Source: Dactylonectria macrodidyma (taxonomy: Eukaryota > Ascomycota > Sordariomycetes > Hypocreales > Nectriaceae). Taken from it: 64,000 bases of DNA. Below the pieces are notes generated by a model. The model had not been told where the DNA came from, made no database searches, and worked only from the letters and a program-made list of their open reading frames with translations. Numbering within the stretch: position 1 is the first letter of the stretch; each line of letters opens with the position of its first letter. Position numbers and translations under genes: made by a program. The DNA lies in the NCBI GenBank assembly GCA_020744425.1, contig JAGMUV010000015.1:1302001-1366000 (forward strand), read 5' to 3'. Shown in pieces: positions 1 to 11,484 of this stretch.

Positions 1-2
1 CA

Positions 3-1484
3 ATATGCTCTGAGATCAGAAATACGCTTGACAGGATATGTGCGCTTTTCCGGAACTTGGACAAACTGCAATCTCAGTTTGGAATAATTTCGGCAAGTAT
101 CGACGCGGAGAAGGGCCAGAAAGAACTCTCAAACAGATGGAACGAAGAGCTGCGGAAGCAAGGCCTCACAACTTCTGACAAATTGCATGGCGACGAGTCG
201 CTCATCTCAAAAGAACAGCAAGATTTCTTCCCTGTCGGCACATTCAAGGTCACCTTAGGTAACCGTCTTCGTTGGGCTTTGGGTAGCAAATCCAAGTTCT
301 GCCGCTGTGTGGCCGAACTCGAAAAGCACATCACGAAGCTGCATCAACTTTTGCCAGAGCGCCAGAGTCTTCAATACCAGCAAGACTTGACACGAATCAA
401 CATCATCATCGTTGGGAAAGCAACAGATGAGGATACCGTCGATTTACTCCGCCACGCTCTCGACGGGACACACTTAATGGAATCCTCGTTGCGTAGTCTT
501 CTGGATAGGAAGGCTGTTGCTACTGCTCCAAGCATGACAAATTTTCTGAGAGGGAACCCAGAGCTAGACATAGAGGCTTACGTTGTTCCGCAGGGCTTCA
601 GGAACAAGGACGGTTTCATTGCCACCAAGAAGACCTCGGGGGAGCTCGTCTATTTTGAAAAGAAGTCATGGGATGACGAGCGTTCGATGACCAATCGCCC
701 TAAATTGCAGGCACGCCTGAGCCGACTGGTAGCGATGCTTCGGCCCGGAAGGAGCACTTATCTGCTCAAGGCTCTCGGCGTTGCGGAGGATGAAGATGGA
801 AAATGCTGGTGGATGGCCTTTGAGATCCCACCAGCCGTGCAGAGCATCGATTCACTCGAGATCTTGACACTCCATCAGCGATTCGGACGAGGATTTTTCC
901 GCCTGGCACCACTTGAATCCCGCTTCAAGCTTGCCTTCGCTCTAGCTTCCGCTTACTCGGAACTTTTCAGCAGCGGATGGGTGCACAAGAACATCAACAG
1001 CCTTAGCATCATCTACTTTGGTGCAAAATCTGATATCAGGAGCCCCTTCGTTACTGGATTGGAGTTTTCTCGTCAAGAAACTGAAGATTCGAATGTCGAT
1101 GCTGCTACGACACCAGCTGTCGCCCAACAGCTGATATATCGACACCCGGACTACATCGGTACTCAAGCCACGCGGTACAAGACGCAATACGACATTTATT
1201 CCTTTGGTCTCTTATTGATCGAGGTGGCTTTCTGGCAGCCGTTAAAAAGTGTGTGTCCTCATGTGGCAACGAGCCCATTTTGGAGTGCGGAGGCTCAACG
1301 TGTAAAGTCATGGGCATTGAAAGTCGTGGCAGAACAATTTGCGTTTAGAGTGGGTACAGTGTATACTGATGTGGTACGATGGTGCTTAGAGAATGGGGAT
1401 GCTAATGGCCAGACTCAGGAGGATTGGCATCCAGCATTGGCATTTAATGATTATGTAGTTGTGCCATTAGCAAAGCTATCTTAA
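3..1484 (+). CDS. HeLo-like / protein-kinase-like protein, 5' truncated
   Basis: The reading frame is open from the left edge of the window to a TAA at 1482-1484, so the 5' end is missing; no in-frame ATG is needed at position 57, where the codon is TTG. The first part is helical and resembles the HeLo-type N-terminal domain of fungal prion/incompatibility proteins. The second half (about residues 230-475) resembles a kinase fold: a 'GWVHKN' segment lies where a catalytic loop is expected, but the usual HRD Asp is not seen, and 'YDIYSFGLLLIEVAFWQPL' matches the region after the activation segment. It is probably a pseudokinase of the heterokaryon-incompatibility class. Family assignment is by pattern only. 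Confidence 0.75.
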   Translation: MCSEIRNTLDRICALFRNLDKLQSQFGIISASIDAEKGQKELSNRWNEELRKQGLTTSDKLHGDESLISKEQQDFFPVGTFKVTLGNRLRWALGSKSKFCRCVAELEKHITKLHQLLPERQSLQYQQDLTRINIIIVGKATDEDTVDLLRHALDGTHLMESSLRSLLDRKAVATAPSMTNFLRGNPELDIEAYVVPQGFRNKDGFIATKKTSGELVYFEKKSWDDERSMTNRPKLQARLSRLVAMLRPGRSTYLLKALGVAEDEDGKCWWMAFEIPPAVQSIDSLEILTLHQRFGRGFFRLAPLESRFKLAFALASAYSELFSSGWVHKNINSLSIIYFGAKSDIRSPFVTGLEFSRQETEDSNVDAATTPAVAQQLIYRHPDYIGTQATRYKTQYDIYSFGLLLIEVAFWQPLKSVCPHVATSPFWSAEAQRVKSWALKVVAEQFAFRVGTVYTDVVRWCLENGDANGQTQEDWHPALAFNDYVVVPLAKLS

Positions 1485-1572
1485 CTTAGTATTTGTCGTA
1501 GCGCCTGTTAAGACACAGCCGATCGATCCTATTGCTAAACTATGTATAGATGCCATATGAGCAATCAATCTC

Positions 1573-3324
1573 TTAAAACCCTTCGCTCTTGACCTTCTGA
1601 CTTTCCTCTAGGATATTGTACTTAAAGTTCCAGTTGTGAAACTCGGTTTGGTTCTCTAATTTTCGTTCGCGTCAGCCTTGAGCCACTTGCAGATTCAGCA
1701 GTATGTTACACGACTTACTCGGAACCGGGCCCTTGACAAAGACCTGAGCCTCTTCCTCGATTTGAGAGGATTGGTCTTGGCCCGCGTTGGAAAATACCTG
1801 CATTGCGCTAGCCCTGTTACGGCGAAGGTTCTGGACAAGTTCCAGACGTCGGGGGATGTCTTGCAGGCTCTTCAGGTCCGAAAGTAGCACGCCGAGGGCC
1901 CCGGCATCTTCGATCGCCTGGTTCGCGCCTTGGCCTTGATCTGTCGTAAGATGGTTAGATGAGCTCGAAATTGAAGGCAAAGGTCTTCTCACGGGGCAGC
2001 ATAGGATGCGCAGCATCTCCGATAATAATGACCTTTCCTCTGGCCCATTGTCTGATTGGGGCACGGTACATGAGTTTCCAAAGCTTTAAATCTTCAGCGT
2101 TCCTAAATGACTCTCAGCAGGTGTTCGTTGGTTAAGAGTGAAGGCGTCTAATGCGGACCGGCAAATCTCAACAAGGGTTGGATGGAAGTTGGAGAAAGTA
2201 TCAAGCAAATCGTCGACCTTGCCTCCAGCATGCCAGTCTATAACCCATAGCTGTTAGCTCATACTATCGGCTCCGATGATATTGGCATCAAGCGTCTCAC
2301 CTTCTTCTGTGTCTCGCCCTGACTTGGCAGGATGCAGACCGACAAAATTCTGAACCTCGCCGCTGCCGGCCATTAGGGATGGGAGGGTAAAGAGAGTTGA
2401 AGTCTTACCCTCGGCAAGGATACCATACTAATCGCATCTCTGGTGTTGCAGCAATGTGGAAAGTTGCCTTATCTTCTTGGAAAAGGGGTCTCGTCGTTGG
2501 GTTGTTAAGCAGCTTAGCTGTTGGAATGAGGAACCTATAGGCGCACTCATTTACCACGCCGGCCGGTACGTCGGCACCTAATACGCAGCGAGCGACCACC
2601 GACTATCACGAGCAGGTCAGTGCATGTTCATTCTCGGAGCCTCGATTTGGAGCTTTCTTACATGGACTCCATCGGCGCCGATGATAACATCTTTATCAAC
2701 CCGCGTCCCATCCTCAAACGTCAAGACACCGCTTTCGCAGTCAACACTGGCCACAGGCGAAGACAGATGGAGAGTTGCTCCTTGAAAGAACTGTGAAGGC
2801 TCTAAAGCGAGCTTTCTCAGCTCGTTGTGCAGATCTACTCTGTGTGAGAAGTACCAGAAGGCGTCAAATCTCGACTCAAAATCGTCATACGCTCCTCGGT
2901 AGGTTTCCTCTAGAGTCTGAGCATTGAACTGCTTTCCCTACAAGGCCATCAGTCGTACATCTTAGAGATTGATTGTTGCTATCGAATCTCGACTAACCTC
3001 GCGGACCTCCAACAGCCGAGCCCTCTTGAAATTGAACCCCAAGGCGTTAAGGACAGGAGCCGCATTAGGTCCTATGTTGACCGCAGCGCCGACCTCATTG
3101 GAGAAACGAGATCGCTCGTATATCTAGGCATGGACGGTCAGTCCTGGCTCCTGTAGTCAGTCAGCGCCACAGATTTGTCTGCATACCGAGACACGGTGGC
3201 CCAGGCGAGCCAATGCCGCCGCTGTCGTCAACCCAGCAATGCCAGCACCTACGATGCCAATGTCGAGCACCAGGCCGGAGCCATTGTCAAATTGATGGAC
3301 TTTGCTGTCTGTTTTAGCTGGCAT
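1573..3324 (-). CDS. FAD-dependent monooxygenase, salicylate hydroxylase-like
   Basis: This is a group A flavoprotein hydroxylase (PF01494 type). The first exon carries the FAD dinucleotide motif 'GIVGAGIAGLTTAAAL'; a later exon carries 'GDAAHPMLP' joined across a 52-bp intron (1941-1992) to 'HQGQGANQAIEDAG', the second FAD-binding motif of salicylate 1-monooxygenases. A further intron (1656-1718) removes an in-frame TGA and joins '...KGPVP' to 'KNQTEFHNWNFKYNILEESQ', ending at TAA 1573-1575. Several other short introns interrupt the middle. An in-frame ATG at 3381 would extend the N-terminus by 19 residues; 3324 was chosen because it lies close to the FAD motif. It would hydroxylate, possibly with decarboxylation, an aromatic acid using NAD(P)H and O2. 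It is divergent from the hydrolase at 3767 and shares its promoter. Confidence 0.88.
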
Positions 3325-3766
3325 GATGACTGGCGAGTTTCTTCTTGGTGAATGGCTAATATGGTAAGGAATATTCGTCATCCACTTTCTGTAGGCTTTC
3401 CATCACTCTCTTATACGTCTAGTCGAAACTCACGATACTTGAAACCCCTGCCTTCCCGCCTTGACCCCGTGGGGCTACCCTGGCTCCCCACTGTTTACTC
3501 CGCATCAATGGCCAACCGGATGAATGGGGGAAGGCGATCGTGTGGGAAGAGTGCGCCCACACAACCCGATTGGCTGTACTGCCAAGGACCTGTTTCGGGC
3601 CCCATGAATAGATCTGGTCGGGCCTATCAAGCTGTCTCAACTGATGGCGGAATGTGCTATGAATACATATTGTTCCCGGAACACCGTCTTGTAGCTTTCA
3701 GCTTGAAGACCTAACCACAAATTCGCCAATACGGTACCAGGCATCCTAGAACGGCTGGTCATCAAC
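3325..3766. promoter_or_regulatory. Divergent promoter with C-rich motif copies
   Basis: This region lies between two head-to-head genes. It contains CCCCGTGGGG at 3465-3474 (two motif cores back to back), CCCCAC at 3486-3491 and CCGATTGG at 3566-3573. The cores are one mismatch away from the GYGGGGTA element seen elsewhere in the window. Confidence 0.5.
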
Positions 3767-5939
3767 ATGCCACTTCCTACCAAGAACCTGCACACAGTAT
3801 CGGCGTTTCCCGGCTACATAGCCGAGTTTAACGTCGATATTCCCCTGCGCACTGCCGCCAAAACCTTGCCTCATGATCCTCAGGTAGTCAGAGGCAATGT
3901 GTACCGACCCAAGGGGGAGGCCATCAAGTCTCCGGTCCTGGTAACCTACGGACCATGTAGGATCGCGACGTCCCCCAACACGTAACTGAAAACACTGACC
4001 ATCTGGTTCCAGACGGAAAGGATATCCCCTATTCAGTGTAAGAGAAGAGAAAAGAAGACCTGGCACCATGTCCCATGGCTGATTGTTCTATAGCTTTCAC
4101 CCAAAGTCCTTTGCCGAGGTGAATCCTGAGCATAAGAGCGAGCACTCTGCTTGGGAGACGCCTGATCCGGCATTCTGGACTGCCCATGGTTATGCGGTGC
4201 TTCGCGTCGATGAGCGCGGCTGTGGACAGTCTGGCGGCATGCTCGACTCTATGAGCAGCACCACGAGCGATGCCTTCTTTGATGTGGTTGAATGGGCTGC
4301 TGAGCAACCATGGAGCACAGGCAAAGTTGGCCTGCTTGGTATTAGTTACTATGCCGGCAGCCAGTGGAGGGTTGCCGCTCGACGACCCAAGGGGCTCGCT
4401 GCGATCGTGCCATGGGAAGGTGGGTTAACTAGCTGACACTTGTCCTTGCGACGACGCAAGCTAACGTTCGTCACAGGCATGAGTGACTACTACCGCGACA
4501 GGGTTCGCCACGGTGGCATCCTATCCAACACGTTTATCGGTGCGTAAGTGTTAACCCGACTTCCGGCCTCAAGGCTAATCTAGACAAGAATGGTGGTGGA
4601 ATCGACAAGTAGTGTCGAACCAATATGGCCTCGCCGGCCGTGCTGCCCGTAACTGGGGTCCAGATACGCTGGAGGGAAGCCTTACGGAGGAAGAGCTGCA
4701 GGCTTCCAGAAGGTCTCAACCTGAGGACACTGCTAAGTATAAGTTCCGGGATGAAGAGTACTACAAGACGAGAGACTTCAAGCTTAGCGACATCGAAGTT
4801 CCTCTACTCAGCGTCGCGAACTGGGTGAGCACCCTGTGTTTATTTGGCTCCGTTGCACCAAACTGACTGGCTCGTCAAGGGTGGAATCTTGCTGCATCTC
4901 CGCGGTAATATCATGGGATACATGCAAGCAGGCTCCAAGCTGAAATATCTTCGCTGCATCACTGGCCGCCATGACCTCCCCTTCTATTATGCCGACGAGG
5001 TGGAGATCCAGAAGTCGTTCCTCGACGCATTCCTCAAGGGAGATGACCGCAAGGGCTGGAGTATCCCGGGCAAGTTGCCTCCAGTGGACATTTGTCTTCG
5101 AGAAGGAAACCCGGGTGTCAATGATCCCCCCGCGGAGCGTGCTGCTTTCCCTCGTCGTCAGTACTCGGCCTGGCCAATCCCAGGCACGCAGTACACCAAG
5201 TTCTTCCTCAACAAGTCGGGCGAGTTGACGAGCGGCGAAGCAACCGACAGCGGAAAGCTGAAATATGACGCCAGGATGTGAGTTGAGATGACATGTGTGA
5301 TGAGATGTCTAATAAGGCTGACGTGATACTACATCAGTGGCGAGCTCAATTTGCGCACGAATCCTTTCTCAGAGAAAACAGAAATCACCGGCCACCCACT
5401 GGCTCATCTTGTGGTCTCGGTTCTTGAAAAGGAGGGCTCCGTTCCTTCAGACATGGACGTTTTCGTAACCATCCGACACTACGATGAGCAAGGAAAAGAG
5501 AGTATGTTTCCCAAAATCATTTGCTCACAGGGGCTTTTCTAAGCGCTACATAGTCTTTTACACGGGAACCACCGGAGAGCCTGTGCCAGTCGTTAAAGGC
5601 TGGCTCCGCCTGTCTCTCCGCAAGGTTGACGCTTCAGATCCAGCACATAGGGAATATCTTCCCCACCGGAACTACTTCTCGTCTGATGTTCAAGCAGTTG
5701 AGCCAGCCGTGGAGTACCCAGTCGATCTCGAAATCTGGCCTACCAACGTCGTTGTTGATAAGGGTCACAGCCTCGGCCTACAGATTGCTGGTCACGACAC
5801 TCAGGGAAGTGGGCTCTTTGAACACACCCATCCGGTGGACAGGGCTGAGTCCACCTTCAAGGGTTGGAACCAAGTGCATGTTGGGCCAGGCCATCAGAGC
5901 TACCTTGTATTGCCGATTGTCCCGCAAGGTGGCTCGTAG
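3767..5939 (+). CDS. CocE/NonD-type alpha/beta hydrolase (X-Pro dipeptidyl-peptidase S15 family)
   Basis: The gene has several short introns, for example near 3955-4080, 4420-4476, 4541-4585, 4825-4878 and 5280-5338, and ends at TAG 5937-5939. The nucleophile elbow is 'GLLGISYYAGSQW' in the third coding block and follows 'VDERGCGQSGG', as in CocE/glutaryl-7-ACA acylase-like hydrolases. The C-terminal part ('GWLRLSLRKVDASDP', 'VEYPVDLEIWPTNVVVDKGHSLGLQIAG') is the jelly-roll domain of the family (PF08530). It should hydrolyse an ester or acyl bond and could release an aromatic acid for the neighbouring monooxygenase; the substrate is not readable from sequence. Confidence 0.88.
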
Positions 5940-6128
5940 GTGTCTGGCCTTGTCTATGCACGAGACCATTGGTAGCAAGAAAACGTAGACATAGAAATAG
6001 GTTTCAAACATTCTTCTGCATAGAACCGATTCCACCATGAGTCTAAGTATATTCGTAGATTTTAGTTGATCTCTTGTAAGCCCTTGACAACATCAACAAC
6101 TCCCAAATTTCGAAACAATTCCTACGCC

Positions 6129-7922
6129 TCAAAATAATAATGCATCTAAAGTGGATATCATGGTCCTGCAACACGGCCAACTCATCTTTTTTAACTCTTC
6201 TTTAAACAGCAAAAGGACCTTGGGCGAGCTGCGGCCAGCACCCTCGGGCTTGAGGATTTGCAAGCGCCACACCACCAAACTCGCGTAGAAGATGGTGATG
6301 GGAATCCACGACGCCGTGATCCTGTTCGTCTCATTGACATTCTCCAGGATCTGCCACGCATACGTCTCGGCTTCTGGCGCGTTTCTCACCTCAGCATCGG
6401 CCAGCTGCTGACGGCTCTGGGAAACCGGGCCATCGGAAGCCACACGCGGCGGGTACTTGGAAATAGCAGGTAGTGTCTGTAGACAAGGTAGGGCGAGGTA
6501 CAGCTCGCAAAAGTAGTACAGGGTCGCCGTGTCCCTTTGGGAGTCGGCGAGATAGGATGTTGCCCAGAGGCGGAGAGCTTTGGAGAGGCGTCTCCGGACA
6601 AGCCGCGCTTCATTGTTAGCCGAGAACGGAATGAAGGGGGTATGCCATTCCATCATTTCGCTCAGTGTAGCTGGGGAACGGGCACCCGCGGGCGGGGCTA
6701 CTGTTTGGCTTAGTGGGTGGAGGATGAGGGCGAATTTGTGTATGTCGGCGAGAATGGCAATGAGGCTGGTCAGCGATGCGTCTCGCGAGAGCCCTGGGGC
6801 GGGAGCATGACCTTTCAACAGGACAAGGTATGCGTTGACGGCGGATAAATCGGTCGTGGTGGAACCAGCGAGACAGTCAAGTAACGATATTGTCAGGGGA
6901 TGGCCATAGTGGATCGACCGCAGGACATCTGCAAGTAACAAAGCCGGTACGGCGTTGCTTGATAAGGGTCTTTTAGCCAAGACACGTGTCGGAGAGACCA
7001 GGCATGAGGCACTCACCAGTGAGGATCTGCGTTTGTATTGTTGTCTAAGCATGTGTTGGTCATCTAGACTCTTCACTGAAGGGCGAGTAAGTTACCTACA
7101 TAGCCTGCGCGCAGCCTAGAACGAGGTAAGAAAATAGCATCGGAGGAGGAAATGCAGCTTAACTTACAGTGCCAATATACCCATGGCCAGTGTTGGTTTG
7201 CTGCCAGGATGTCACATCTCCGCACAGAGCTCCATATGTTCCCAGCAACACCCACTACTGCAAAGTCAGATTTGTACGCACGCGGGAAGGATTCTCAGGA
7301 GGCACACAGCATTGACCATGTCTAGATTGCGGGCCTCTCGATTATCCATCTCAAGGCCAATGACGGACAAGGTATTGGCAAACGACCACAGTCCGTGGGT
7401 GATGGAGGATGCCACTGGATCCATCATGGCACCCAGCGTCGCCATTGCATACCCTAGATACCCCGACAAGTTGGCGGCATGGAATGCCTCGATTGGGATG
7501 AGGCATAGGAGGGACATATTGGGATATACCTCCTGGCGGAATCTCTCGAGAAGCCGCTCCGGTGCGACCTCTGGAGGAATGCTGGGCGGAACGGAGGCAC
7601 GGGCTACAGGGTAGTACACCTTGGGTTGGGACAGGTCAGTCGTAGTTGACCAATGATCGAGTATCGTTAGCAACCTTACCTCCATGGTTGGCGAAGAGGA
7701 CTGCACGATGGCCTCAGTCTCATCATTCAAGTAAGGCACGTCTCTTGCCGCTTCGTTGAAGATTGCGTGTCTAAAGGACAGGACAAATGCTGGGTCCAGA
7801 GGTCGGTGAGCACGTTCGGCATCCAGACGCGACGGGATCCTGTCTACCAGCCAGGGCTGTTCGTCTCGTGAGGGTGGCTGAGTTGACGACAAGTGCATGG
7901 CGTCAGTGTCTTCAGCCTCCAT
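6129..7922 (-). CDS. Fungal-specific transcription factor-like protein without a DNA-binding domain
   Basis: The first exon starts at ATG 7920-7922; a middle exon (about 7165-7250) reads 'WVLLGTYGALCGD', and the last long exon runs from about 7076 to TGA 6129-6131. The helical content and the 'LLGTYGALCGD' block match the regulatory domain of C2H2-type fungal transcription factors (PF04082-like); the divergent neighbour has the equivalent 'LLLLELFGIFSGD'. The N-terminus ('MEAEDTDAMHLSSTQPPSRDE') has no Cys or His cluster, so neither a C2H2 nor a Zn2Cys6 domain is present. It may be a cofactor or antagonist of the neighbouring regulator. Exon borders are approximate. Confidence 0.72.
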
Positions 7923-8198
7923 GGCTATAGTTGGTGATGTGATGAAGGCTAATGGAACAATAGGCTGGAAGTAGAAGGCGGGGGAGCCGGGGGGAATGGA
8001 TCATTGTGTTAGAGGCATCTAGAGTCTAGTCTAAGAGAAAGGTGACCCCATCAGATCCGATTGGCTACCCCGCAACCTGCATGGGTCCTTGATCCCAATC
8101 CGGGGCATTCTGTTTCTCCGCACAAATCACATCAAAAATGAAGTCATGTGTGTCCTTCAACGCCAGGCCAGACCCTGATTGTCTCTGAACACCGAACC
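7923..8198. promoter_or_regulatory. Shared promoter of two regulators with a full motif copy
   Basis: TACCCCGC (GCGGGGTA on the minus strand) lies at 8066-8073, one base after CCGATTGG at 8057-8064. GACCCCAT occurs at 8044-8051 and CCGGGGCA near 8100. The arrangement allows one protein complex to control both divergent regulators. Confidence 0.6.
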
Positions 8199-11111
8199 AT
8201 GGCGAGTTCTGAAGGGGACACGACGGAGAATCTGGATCCTCCACAACTTCCCGACACTAAATCTGTAAGCTACCTGTGCAATTATCCTTTTCTCTCTTCC
8301 AGCGGGCTGACTGTCCGACCAGTGTCCAAAATGCTCCAAGCGCTTCGCCCGCACCGAGCATCTGCAGCGACATCTACGCATCCGTACGTTCCCACCAACA
8401 GCATTCAACCGCTTCGCGCTATTCAAGCCGCTGACCGTGTCTGTCCAAACCGACAGATACGAGAGAAACTCCGTTCCTGTGTCCGTATTGCCGCCGCGGC
8501 TTCCAACGCTCCGATGTGCGCAACCGACACGTCGCCAGGTTCTGCGTCTCCAATACCCCTGGCAGAGCTGTCCACCTGGCCAATGCTGAGCCATCGAGAG
8601 TGAAAGTAGCCTGCGATGCTTGCCGCACTCAGAAGCTCAAGTGTACAGGCAGAGAGCCATGTTCTCGCTGCGTAGCAAGTGGCCGAGTATGCCACTTCGG
8701 GAGATCAGACGGAAAGGATCCGTCTCTGTCGTCTGTTTCTTTTGGCGATGACGATGACGATAAGGACAACGACGAAGATGGAGACGAAGGTGAAGATGAA
8801 GATGGTCGGCTTGACGGCGAAGAAGACGACGCGCCTTCTGTTTTGTCACGCCGTGACTCGAGAACGCGTGAAAAGCATCCATACCATGGCAATGGTGAAG
8901 AAGGTATGGTCGATTCTGCTGCGTCGGAGCATGCTTCGATCTCAGAAGGCCTGATGCAGCCCAATGTTGCTCCCCGACCTGAGCAAAACCTTGACAGCAT
9001 GAGTACCGGCCAAGCCAGCTTTAGCAACCGAGACGATTTGGGTCCAGCCTCCGATACAGCGCCATTGGATCTGCCAAGGTGTTCGCCGATGCACCCGTCG
9101 GTGGCCAGCACGGCTGGAGCCATGGATGCATCACCAGCAACCCCAGCCCCTGGCCCGCAGCTCGATGAGATGGTCAGCTTTTATTTCGGAATGTCGCAGC
9201 CTCCTCTCCAGCCTCCCGCTGGCGAGTGTCTCGGCCAGCAATCATCCAATTCCTACGCCTGGGACTTGGGGCTCGGCCTTGATTCTATAGTTTTCAACGA
9301 CAATGTCAGCATTTTTCACCTCAATTATCACCCACCATGGCGCTGATCGCCTCATCGCTTCTATGTCTCGAACGAGCTGACTTGTCATTATTCACTAGAT
9401 GTTCGATCTCTTTCCCATGGCCGAGAACTTCTCCTGGCCAGATCCTTTTTTTAACGAGCTTGCTGCCTCTGCTCACCAAGGTGGTGGCATGCCTCTATCC
9501 CGTGGTCTTGACATTCATATGGCCGATGCAATGACCCAGCCAGCTGCAGCTCCTCCGATTACTACCACCACGTTTCCTGGGCTGAATAGCGATGCCAGCC
9601 GGTGGCTGACGACAAGGCCGTCACTATCCAACTTTGACCGGCTCGTAGTCAACCGTTTCATCAATCTGTTTGTTCACAAAGTGCCCCAAGTCTTTATATC
9701 CTTTAAAGACTTTTGCATAAAAAACTCCACCACCGAGGAGGAGGTTCTCGCCGTGGCTTCCTTTGGAGGCTTATACTGCACCGCAGCCGGCAGCTTGGTC
9801 ATAGCAAGGGCCATGTGCAGCGACTCAAGACGGTTACTTCTCACTCGCGTATGATCCTCTTGCCTGTTGTGAGGGAAATAAAACGCTGAAACAGCAGCTA
9901 GGTTCAAACCGCCATGCCCGTCGACGCGGAGAGGAAGATAAGCCTCATTCGTTGCGTAAGTTGCTCAGTTCTGAAGCAGTATGGCGTTTTTGCTGACCCG
10001 TTCAGCTGCTGCTGTTAGAGTTGTTTGGCATTTTCAGCGGCGACAAACGGTTGTGCGAACTGAGCGAAGCTTTCCACATCCAGTTCCTTCAAGTCAGTGC
10101 CTCGTCGATAACACCGCACACAGGATGTATCTGATACCTTCGTAGATACTCTCCCAGTGCTCTCGTTCCACCCTCTATACCGACGCCCACTATGATCTTG
10201 CGTTTCGGTAAGCTGCCCTAGGTAGATGCACCCTTTTGATGCTGACGAACCTGGCGAGGGTGATACATGACTTCCAGATCCTCGAGTGCTACCGCACAAC
10301 ACTTCTTCAGTGGCCCGCATATCTGCATCCCGGCATCTCTCTGTTCGGCTCTATGCAGCCAACCTCACCCCAGTCGTTGTTCCACCCAGTTCGAGGTGAG
10401 ATACTCGAGGTTGTCAAGGCGTTGCTGACCCCCGCTGGACCTCCGGTCGACTTGTCTGATAGTTGCATCAATACGTCCGCCTTGACAGCGTTGCTGGTGT
10501 TGTCATCTCATTCAGTCCCCGTCAAGCCCGCGGACGAGTCAGAGTGTCTGTGGGACAAACGCTTTTTTGAGCTCGGGCTGAGTAACTGGCTTCGCTCTCA
10601 GGATGCGACAGTGGACGCATCAATGCTCTTGCTCTTCCATGTGGGCACGATTGTATTACATACCAGCATGGCTAGAGTCCACAGTCTTGTTCGTGCGTTT
10701 TGTATTCGGAAGTCCTGTCTTTCCAGCGTAATCGGCCCCATCAGCCAGTGGCGAGAGTCTCCCGACTGTGAGGTTGCGCTGCTGCACGCGCATCGGGTGC
10801 TAGCCCTCGGCCAGCAACTCATCAGAACGTCCAGTCGCGAAGCCTCCATGCATCCAGTGTCACGCGTAAGTGGGCTGGACGAGCAGACCCGAGGAGAAGC
10901 TCCTCACTTGTCAATCTGCGTCTATCTTGCCGCCATTACCATATGGGCTGCTCATGTCAGTGAACAGCCCAGCAGGCATGACGCTGCTATAGCTACTCTA
11001 AGCCAAGGGTGTCGGGTTTTGCAGCACCTTGAGATCAGGATTGCTGATGGCTTTGGAAAGATACTTAGACGTCTGGAAGTGATCTGTGAATCCGAAAGGG
11101 TTGGTTCATAG
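8199..11111 (+). CDS. C2H2 plus Zn2Cys6 hybrid transcription factor
   Basis: Exon 1 starts at ATG 8199. Introns at about 8265-8322 and 8384-8456 are placed so that two zinc fingers are intact: finger 1 'CPKCSKRFARTEHLQRHLRIH' split by the second intron, and finger 2 'CPYCRRGFQRSDVRNRH' ending in a Cys. About 25 residues later follows a complete Zn2Cys6 cluster, 'CDACRTQKLKC' then 'PCSRCVASGRVC'. A long Asp/Glu run (8745-8830) could be an activation or regulatory segment. Downstream exons (from about 9399 and about 9893, then the long final exon to TAG 11109-11111) form the fungal regulatory domain, including 'LLLLELFGIFSGDKR'. The helices of both fingers (RTEHLQR and RSDVRNR) predict GTG-GGG as the DNA site. 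Borders of the introns between 9900 and 10280 are uncertain. Confidence 0.85.
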
Positions 11112-11484
11112 GAAACTGTCTTTGAAAGCCCACATGCTCCATGGCAGTCATCATGAGCCATCCTAAACTGCATTTTTCACCCGCCATAAGGGGACCGATG
11201 CTTCCACGGTTATGAAAAAAAAGAATACAAATCTCATGAGCCATGCAAGTTCCGCCATTCTATACACAATGCTGATGGTGTAGCAAAACAATCTCCTGTT
11301 ATATCGTCGTAACCTTGGTTGCCAGAGGCCAATTCTCTTACTGCTATGGACGGGAGAGGGCGACTCTTTTTCAAAGTTGTCCATGTAAAACCATAAATAT
11401 CTCCTTCAAAATCAAATTTTACATCAGTGAAGCCATTACAGAGCATCTAATTGCAATCTTAAACTCTTACAACAAGATCAACTG
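11112..11484. other. Convergent intergenic region
   Basis: This segment lies between the 3' ends of two convergent genes. I see AT-rich sequence consistent with 3' untranslated regions and no gene, repeat or motif copy. Confidence 0.5.

Noticed and set aside
57..59. TTG at 57 as the start of the first gene
   Set aside because: The frame stays open to the left edge with HeLo-like sequence, so the gene is truncated rather than starting here.
8629..9123. Long Ser/Pro-rich open frame on the minus strand
   Set aside because: It is the complement of the acidic region of the zinc-finger regulator; the Ser run comes from reverse reading of Asp/Glu codons.
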